Shown: positions 57,540 through 64,000 of the stretch, in pieces | How the letters are laid out: each line of letters opens with the position of its first letter | How positions within the stretch are numbered: the stretch's first letter is position 1 | From: Polytrichum commune | Taxonomy: Eukaryota > Streptophyta > Polytrichopsida > Polytrichales > Polytrichaceae | Reading direction: 5' to 3' | Length of the DNA stretch: 64,000 nt | Assembly (NCBI GenBank): GCA_950295325.1 | Contig: OX485805.1 | Location: forward strand, 932,501-996,500 | Notes under the pieces: generated by a model | What the model was told of the DNA's origin: nothing | Seen by the model: only the letters and a program-made list of their open reading frames with translations | The model's database searches: none | Translations under genes and position numbers: made by a program

Positions 57540-58160
57540 CTTGTATGTCAAAATACTTTTAGGACACATTGTCCTTGTAGACCTTTACTTTGTGCGACCC
57601 CAACTAGTGTCGCCACATCTTCAAGCAATACACTACGCAAAGAAGTTCTTTGTCATGAGTTGGTTGTCTTCTTTGACAACCATCGAGCTACATGCTCGCA
57701 TATGCAATGGCCATCCATCTTACACATAATCCACCATTGGCAAAATCATTCACCCCCATATGCACCTCAAAAGGTTTGTCAAGCTCCGTGAACTTGAGCA
57801 CGGGCGGCGAAGAGAACTTGGTCTTAAGCTCCCCAAAGACTCGTGACAAACATCATCCCACTCTTGGGATAGCCATTTCTTCCACAAGTCGAACCATCGA
57901 GCTTCATGCTCTCGTATGCAATGGCCATTCACCTTGCATTAACCATCCGCCAATAGTAAAGTCACTCGCCCCCGTATGCACCTCAAAAGGTTTGTCAACG
58001 TACCTCCGCGAACTTAAGCACGGGCGGCGAAGAGAACTTGCTTTCGAGCTCCCCAAAGGCTTGGTGACAAGGCTCATCCCACTCTTAGGATAGCCATTTT
58101 TTTTTTCAACAAATTGACTAAGGTCCTAGCAACCTTAGAAAAACCTCGAATGAAATGGTG
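57540..58160 (-). pseudogene. RNase H region of element C with two tandem units
   Basis: Markers near 57862 and 58082 (reversed ATGGCTATCC). The T run at 58099-58108 lies at the same relative place as short T/A runs in other copies. Confidence 0.75.
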
Positions 58161-58930
58161 GTAGCAGTTGGCTAGGGTAACAAATGACCTAACTTAGCCG
58201 TTTTTTGAGTCAAAGACCAATTCTCCTCTTGGATTGCCTTGACATTTTTCATGTTCTTCCACCAACTTCCTTTGTCACACATACCTCAAAAACTCAATAT
58301 CTTGTTGAGCAAAGTTGTTTTTCACTCCTTGGCGGTAACTCTTTGGGCCACACATTGGTGAATACATCCTTGTATCTCACCAACATCCCACCAAACGGTT
58401 TAGGGGAGGCCCATCTTTCCTAGCCTCCCCATAAGTTCTTTGGAGTTGCTCCAATTGAACTCCAACCATTATGTTTTCCATTTTGCATTTGGTCCATTAA
58501 GACCAAATTCAACTTGGATCCTCCTACCATAGGACTCCTTGTCAATTTGAACTTCATCTCCTTGTCATTATGACACATCATAATGCACCGCAAGCACACC
58601 GGCTTCGGCCTCACATCTATCATGTGAGTTTCAAAGAAGGTGACCTTTACAATGACATGCACCTTATTAATTTCACATGGTGTGAAATTTTGACAAAATT
58701 CAATGTCCCACATTGAAAGGTTACATGCATCGCGGCCTCCTTTGTCTCATGCGGTTCGCCCTTTCCAAACCGCACCTTGGTGGGCTTGTTTTCTCTATCA
58801 ATCGGCAAGCCCCAACTCCCTTGTGAGTTTTGGGCTCAAGAAGGAGTGGTAGCCTCTTTGTCAACACATGAGACATTTCTCCCATTCATTGAGCCTCAAG
58901 GTACAAAAGATTTGGCCTTGGCTTAAGGCT
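58161..58930 (-). pseudogene. RT remnant and protease of element C
   Basis: 58420-58713 encodes FCQNFTPCEINKVHVIVK and LTRSPMVGGSKLNLVLMDQ. The RT palm is absent at the same junction (reversed GTTGAGCAAAGTTGTTTTTC). At about 58850 the protease site reads VDKEAT. Confidence 0.75.
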
Positions 58931-58937
58931 ACTAGCC

Positions 58938-59275
58938 TTGGCCACAATGCCATCGTCTTACATTCGGTCCTCGGCAACTTGGCTTGGCTTGGTCTGCAAA
59001 GCCAACTTTAAACATTTCATCCGCAGAACAAATTGGTTTGGTGCCACAAAACCAATTTCTAATAGTTTGTCCGCAAAACAAACATGTTTTGCCTTGGTAG
59101 CACAAAGCCACCTTCCCACACTCCGTCCGCGGCACGAACATGAATTGCCTTGGTAGGACAAACCCACCTCCCAACATTCCGTCCGTGGCACAAGTATGAT
59201 TTGCTTTGGAAGCATAAAGCCACCTTTCAACATTCCGTCCACGGCACCAACATGTTTTGCCTAAGTAAAATGGAC
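58938..59275. repeat. ~56-bp minisatellite of element C (6 units)
   Basis: Same unit series as in B and D, with GTCCGTGG and GTCCACGG variants. Confidence 0.85.
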
Positions 59276-59283
59276 CAAACAAT

Positions 59284-59912
59284 TTGCACTCATTTCTTTG
59301 GGACCTACTTTGGCTAAAGCCACTTGTGGTGATGCGCCGCCAAACTTCTCTTTGGGACCATCGGCTTCAATGCTCTTGCAAATTTGATGGTCCCCACCAT
59401 GTCCTCAAGAAGTCTTGGGGACTTAAAGAAGGCATCCACCACCCGCTTTTAAAACCCCACCTAAAAGGATGCATTTCTTAGAAAGCTCGTCCGTTTTAGG
59501 TGTATCCTTCATTTGTGCGTTTGAATAGCGCACATAGGCCTTAAGAAGCCCCGGGTGCCTCATTAGTACCAAATTCATTCCAACATCAATACCTTCCAAA
59601 CATTTCGAATTGGAATTTTAATCCAACATTAATGCCCTCCAAGGTTTTGGGTGCTTTCGGTATTCTAGGCCCCAAATGTTTTTTGAGGTTTGCGGGAGCC
59701 CTTTTCAAAGCACTCCTCCATTTTCCTTACCAAATCCACCCTCATGCCCACCATTGTCATTAGAACCAATGGTATGGTCAAATTCCACTTGCACATGATC
59801 CTTGTTCCAATTTGAGCCTCACAACCTTTTGGAAACCCCGGGCTCACCATCATAACCCGCATTTTTGATACCCATGTTTCCCTCAAAGTGCGAGCTCAAA
59901 ACTTGGAACCCT
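59284..59912 (-). pseudogene. gag remnant of element C
   Basis: 59665-59886 encodes the shared SPGFPKGCEAQIGTRIM segment. No zinc knuckle, several stops. Confidence 0.6.
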
Positions 59913-59924
59913 GCTCTGATACCA
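59913..59924 (-). other. Primer binding site of element C
   Basis: GCTCTGATACCA, two bases from the LTR at 59927. Confidence 0.95.
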
Positions 59925-59926
59925 AG

Positions 59927-60896
59927 TGTCGCAACCCTTGCTAGGTCCCTTAATAATCTTGCCAATTTTCAATTCTAGCAAAGGTTACGAGTCGCTCCCT
60001 TCGCATTCCGCCATGCTAATGGATAGCTCCTCTTACCCCGGACCAATAGTTCATAGGAGGGAACCAACCCTCCTACTTTGCTTTCGGGACTCACCCCTTA
60101 ATCGGTAACCCATTCCTAGATGTGGACTTCCATCCATGGAAGTCCAATCCCATGTTGATCATCGCGTTGCCGGAGCAACACTACAACAACCCGAAGCATA
60201 CTAGGCAACTATGGCCTCACAATAGGCCAAAGCCCATGGAGGCCTTGCCGTTCGGCCTCGGGTGGGTGAGGCCACACCACCTCACCCATATAAGCCTCTA
60301 GGACTTCACGCGGGGCCCCTACCCCACCGTCAACCAACCTCTTGTCTCTCTACCAAGAGTTGGGGCCAAGTGGACATTTTCCTTTAGCTGCTGGGCCTAG
60401 AACCCCCCAGCAGCTTCAGACCATCATAACTTCCTTGTATGATGTCTGATCATAACAACCAACCACTCCATCTTCATCTACGCTTCACGTAGATGCCGAT
60501 GGACTCCTCACTTGCCCCATTCGGACAAGTATTGAGGACGTTATGCCTGTTTGAACCTTGGCAGTCCCGGGAATCACTCCCAGGCACTGCTGTACCAGGG
60601 CGCTGTCCCGGGACAGCGCCCCACTCAAATGGCCATAACTCCTAGCTCACACCTCCGATTGAGGTGTTCTTGAGCATTCTAGAATCACCACGCCATGAGC
60701 TACGCATAGCTCATGGCCTTACCCTTGTGCCTCCTAGTCTTCGTGGATGGGAGGCGTTCCCAACGCCCGGGGACCTCACCCACACTAGGATCACTTGGGC
60801 CCTCTCACCAACGGCGCCACAAGTCCCCGGTGTCACTCCGGGGTCCCCCTTGTGCCCATGGTGTTTCGGCCACTCCTCATGGAGAGGTGCGCGACA
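59927..60896 (-). repeat. 5' LTR of element C
   Basis: 970 bp. The first ~150 bp (inner, primer-site side) resembles the LTR of D more than the partner LTR at 54082. Confidence 0.95.
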
Positions 60897-61270
60897 GATT
60901 AACTTTGCCAATGGCGGATTGTTGATGTAAGATGGATGGCCATTGCATATGGGAGCATGAAGCTCGATGGTTGTCAAAGAAGACAACCAACTCATGACAA
61001 AGAACTTCTTTGTCGTAGTGCATTGCTTGAAGATGTGGCGACACTATTTGGGGTTGCACAAAGCAAAGGTCTACATGGACAATGTGTCCTAAAAGAATTT
61101 TGACATTCAAGCGCAAGTAAGCGCCAAGTCATTGCGTTGGCATGATAGTTTGGCGCTTATGAAGGTGGATTTGATCCACAAACCGGACCGTGGAAATGTG
61201 GTGCCGGATGCGCGAAGTAGACCGGATGAGTTCCAAGCAATGAGAACCATCCAAACCTTGTGGCTAATGT
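60897..61270 (+). pseudogene. RNase H end of element A
   Basis: After the second GATTA the frame continues RNase H: PTHDKELF, VVHCLKMWRHYL, KVYMDNVSLKEF and DLIHKPDRGNVVPDARSRPDEF, matching the conserved HDKE.L, D-N-x-S-L-K and N-V-V-x-D-A-L-S-R motifs at the RNase H end of plant gypsy polyproteins. Frameshifts and stops separate them. Confidence 0.8.
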
Positions 61271-62354
61271 GTGCCGGCGAAGGAAACTTGTGATGCAAGA
61301 TACGGGAGGGGTAAATTAACTACCCCAAAAGCACAAAAACTTTTAGGTGAACTTCGCAAGAGCAAGGTGCTCAAAGAGGTTAAGTTGGTGGACGGATTGT
61401 TCAAGTGCAAGCAAAGTTGGGTGTATGTGCCACAAGGCAAGTTGAGGCTATCGGTTTTGAAGGAGGAATTTGATAGTCCTATTGCCGGCCTTAGAGGAGA
61501 AAGAAAAAACCGCCATAGAATAGTGTCATGGAGGTACCATTGGCGGTGCATAAAGGAAGATATAGCCCACTTTGTGAAGGCTTGAATCAAAGTGCAAAGT
61601 GAACCGAGCCTCTTATCAAAAGCAAGGCGGTTTCTTGCAACCGTTGCCTATCCCGTCGGCGCCATGGCATGGTATGTGCATGGACTTGATCACAAGTTTG
61701 CCGGAGTCACATGGGTATGATGCCATCTTGTTGATGGTAGAGTGGTTTGCCAAGTTGGCACACATGGTGCCGATTGTGGGAACCGCCACCGCGTTGGAGA
61801 CCGCATAGCCTTTTCTCAAAGGATGGTTGAGGCACCACGGGTTGCCAAGAGTGATTGTGTGGGATCAAGATCCAAAGTTCACAAGTGCATTTTCAATGCA
61901 TTTCTCTAAAGAGGTTGTATTGAAACTAAGGTTTAGCACGGCCGTGTATTCCCAAATGGATGGGAAAACAAAGCGTGTGAATGGAGACTTGAAGCCATAC
62001 TTGAGGAACTTGGTGGGGGCGGACCAAGGAGATTGGGCGGACTATGTGGGTCGAGCGGAGTGTAATTGCAATGTAGCCACGCACTTGGCTACCAAGGGGT
62101 GGTCTTTGGTGGTGGCTTATGGAGTGGATGCGCTCCAACCTATTAACCTAGCTCTCGAGGGGGCACATTCAACACTAGAGTTTAACCAAGATGGTGAGGA
62201 CTTGGCCAAGGATGGTAAACAAGTCTTGGAGATGACCAAGTTGTTGGTGGAGAAAGCCCGAAGGTGCTACGGAGGGCTAGTAAATGCCGGAAGACGCGAA
62301 GTGGAGAATGAGGTGGGCCAAAAGGTGTTGTTGAATGTGAACAACTTCACTTAG
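61271..62354 (+). pseudogene. Integrase of element A, split by the shared TAG
   Basis: 61271-61585 holds the zinc region (damaged), 61599-61808 the first Asp (MCMDLITSLPESHGYD), and 61827-62354 the second Asp (VIVWDQDPKFTSAF). The position of catalytic Glu reads K (MDGKTKRVNG), so this copy lost the triad even apart from the stop. 62100-62340 is the conserved C-terminal region (LEFNQDGEDLAKDGKQVLEM). Confidence 0.87.
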
Positions 62355-62617
62355 CCGGAAGGCCTCGCTCCAAAAGTTCATGTCCAAAATTGGAGCTTCG
62401 TTTTCCATTGTGGAACAAGTGTTCAAGGACATGTATAACTTGGAATTACCGCCGGACATCAAAGTGCATCCGACATTTCATGTCTCATTACGAAAGTCAT
62501 TTTAGGACGACACCTTGTGGCCCGATCACAAGCAAGTGATTAGGCCACGTCCCGACCTTGTGGAGGTCATTTGGAACATGAGGTAAGAGGGCATCCTCAA
62601 GTGTAGGAAGCCCAAGT

Positions 62618-62786
62618 GAAAATGAAAGAAAATGTACAAAGGAGTACTTGGTGAAATGGTGAGGATACCATGAGAAAGAAGCCGTTTGGGTAGCGGCAAG
62701 AGACATGATGAACGCCAAGGAATTGGTAAAGCACTTTGAAGAAACTAAGGCTAGACATTCCAATAAAATGAAGCGTAGGCATTGAT
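62618..62786 (+). pseudogene. Chromodomain of element A with in-frame stop
   Basis: KEYLVKW, TGA, then GYHEKEAVWVAARDM and KELVKHFEETKARHSNKM, ending in a stop at 62784-62786. Confidence 0.8.
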
Positions 62787-63586
62787 GAGGACATCAATCT
62801 CCTTTAGTGGGGGAGAGACGCTGGTAGCACACTTAGCTTCGAGGCTAATTGCTCCACAACATGAACTTGTTCTTTGGGTTGAGGGAATAAAGTCCAAACT
62901 TTAGTGGTGCAAAGAGAAAAGTACGAGATGAGGTCCTAGTCTTGTACTTGTGCTTGGTTAGTGGAAGAGGGGGAATAGATATGCCAAACTAGGTTGGGTA
63001 AGCCGAGTAATTGGGGCCATGGCTAGGAGGGGCCTTGGATAAAACCAAAAAACTTCTTAGCCATGGGCTTGTCCGGGCGGGGACAAGGTGATGGCGCGTG
63101 CTCATAAAAGTGCTACCCGCGAGCTAACGAGAGTTGGCGCATGGGAGTCATGAACCCATGTCTCGAAAGAGCAAAGTGGGAACCGAGTCGGGCGGGACTT
63201 GGCATCACCCCCGTGCGATCGAGGCGTGGCTTAACAATGGAAAGCCATCTCGGAGTTGCAACCGAGACAACTTAGTGGAAGCGTTGAGGTCTCGCCTAGA
63301 TGTGTCACGTTAGGCTAGTGGAGCCTAACGGGGGAGGCCCCAAAGGAGGGGCAACCCAAGTGAGTCCCAAAGTAGGTGGGTCTAGTGTAGGTTAGGTCCT
63401 TGGAGGAGAGATCCAAGGTCGCTAACGGACCACCTAGGAACGACACCTTTGGGACTATGCCAAATTTGAAGATGCATTGTGGGGGTCGCGCCCTAAGGTA
63501 AACACAATGCCGCACCATAGAGGATGGCAACTTGAGAATTGGTGTGCCGACTACGAGTATAGTCGATGAGGGCATCGACTCCGTTT
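62787..63586 (+). other. 3' untranslated region of element A
   Basis: Begins TTTAGTGGGGGAGAGACGCT-like sequence just after the polyprotein. No conserved domain; homologous to 40227-41040, 44941-45749 and 55053-55865. Confidence 0.7.
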
Positions 63587-63598
63587 GGTGGGGGTGAG
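63587..63598 (+). other. Polypurine tract of element A
   Basis: GGTGGGGGTGAG directly before the 3' LTR; the same tract (reversed) precedes the 3' LTRs of B, C and D. Confidence 0.85.
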
Positions 63599-64000
63599 TG
63601 TCGCGCACCTCTCCATGAGGAGTGGCCGAAACACCATGGGCACAAGGGGGACCCCGGAGTGACACCCGGGACTTGTGGCGCCGTTGGTGAGAGGGCCCAA
63701 GTGATCCTAGTGTGGGTGAGGGCCCCGGGCGTTGGGAACGCCTCCCACCCACGAAGATTAGGAGGCACAAGGGTAAGGCCATGAGTTATGCGTAGCTCAT
63801 GGCGTGGTGATTCTAGAAAGCTCAAGAACACCTCAATCGGAGGTGTGAGCTAGGAGTTATGGCCATTTGAGTGGGGCGCTGTCCCAGGACAGCGCCCTGG
63901 TACAGCAGTGCCTGGGAGTGATTCCCGGGACTGCCAAGGTTCAAACAGGCATAACTTGGTCAATACTTGCCTGAATAGGGCAAGTGAGGAGTCCATCGGC
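63599..64000 (+). repeat. 3' LTR of element A (first 402 bp, runs off the window)
   Basis: Starts TGTCGCGCACCTCTCC. Nearly identical to 36608-37009 over the visible part, including CTGTCCCAGGACAG. The flanking TSD lies outside the window. Confidence 0.95.

Larger units (their letters stand above)
54082..60896 (-). mobile_element. Ty3/gypsy element C, complete, inserted in A
   Basis: LTRs 54082-55052 (3') and 59927-60896 (5'). TSD GATTA (54077-54081 and 60897-60901), perfect. Length 6815 bp. Same domain order and shared lesions. Its two LTRs differ noticeably only near the outer 150 bp (see findings). Confidence 0.94.
36608..64000 (+). mobile_element. Ty3/gypsy chromovirus-like element A (outermost, continues past window)
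   Basis: 5' LTR 36608-37579 and 3' LTR from 63599. The internal sequence is split by B (39253-53145) and C (54082-60896), leaving segments 37580-39252, 53146-54081 and 60897-63598. Joined in order they read primer site, gag remnant, protease, RT remnant, RNase H, integrase, chromodomain, polypurine tract, the Ty3/gypsy order. The reading frame across each insertion site is continuous apart from the 5-bp TSDs. It cannot be autonomous: RT core missing, integrase and chromodomain stops, and integrase E changed to K (MDGKTK, about 61964-61981). Confidence 0.92.

Noticed and set aside
1-64000. CRISPR array, bacterial operon, organelle gene or virus genome
   Set aside because: Tandem repeats lack the repeat-spacer pattern. 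No bacterial-type gene clusters, organelle genes or capsid/replicase genes are seen.

Overview
This window looks like nuclear DNA of a land plant made almost entirely of repeats. The evidence is a plant-type OST4 microgene, CACTA termini of the plant form, a tRNA-derived Au-like SINE, and Ty3/gypsy chromovirus-like retrotransposons with an initiator-tRNA-Met primer site. I cannot name the species. There are no rRNA or tRNA genes, no CRISPR array and no bacterial-style operon. Most ORFs longer than 60 codons are shadows.

Positions 1-34560 are an AT-rich mosaic of duplicated blocks carrying many small DNA transposons. The main structure is an inverted duplication (about 3172-10815 and 18632-24425). 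Each arm carries one OST4 microgene and one intact intronless ORF of unknown function (275 and 267 codons). Other blocks recur as direct or inverted copies (13741-16083, 16084-18631, 26421-34560). Comparing filled with empty copies defines the ends and target-site duplications (TSDs) of several insertions: CACTA-like 1672-2862 (TSD GAT), hAT-like 8715-10223 (CTAGGGAT), a TA-flanked MITE 27172-27890, a 1449-bp element 28002-29450 with a Harbinger-like element 28226-29219 inside, and a 1499-bp element 30502-32000 (TTTATGGT) carrying a 258-codon ORF. A smaller probable relative of the last one lies at 34199-34535 (GTTGAACT).

Positions 34562-36607 are a CT-rich segment ending in a short reading frame with a strong start context (36407-36607) that stops at a retrotransposon LTR.

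From 36608 to the window end there are four related Ty3/gypsy elements nested in one another. A (+, 36608 to beyond 64000) was hit by B (-, 39253-53145, TSD CACAT) and C (-, 54082-60896, TSD GATTA). B was hit by D (-, 43970-51029, TSD TGCCC). All TSDs inside the window are perfect and paired LTRs are nearly identical, so insertion was recent. Yet all four copies share the same lesions: no catalytic RT core, a protease active site reading D-K-E instead of D-S/T-G, a stop inside integrase and a stop inside the chromodomain. They also carry two variable tandem arrays, a ~230-bp unit in the RNase H region and a ~56-bp unit between gag and protease. The simplest reading is a defective family moved in trans by another element.
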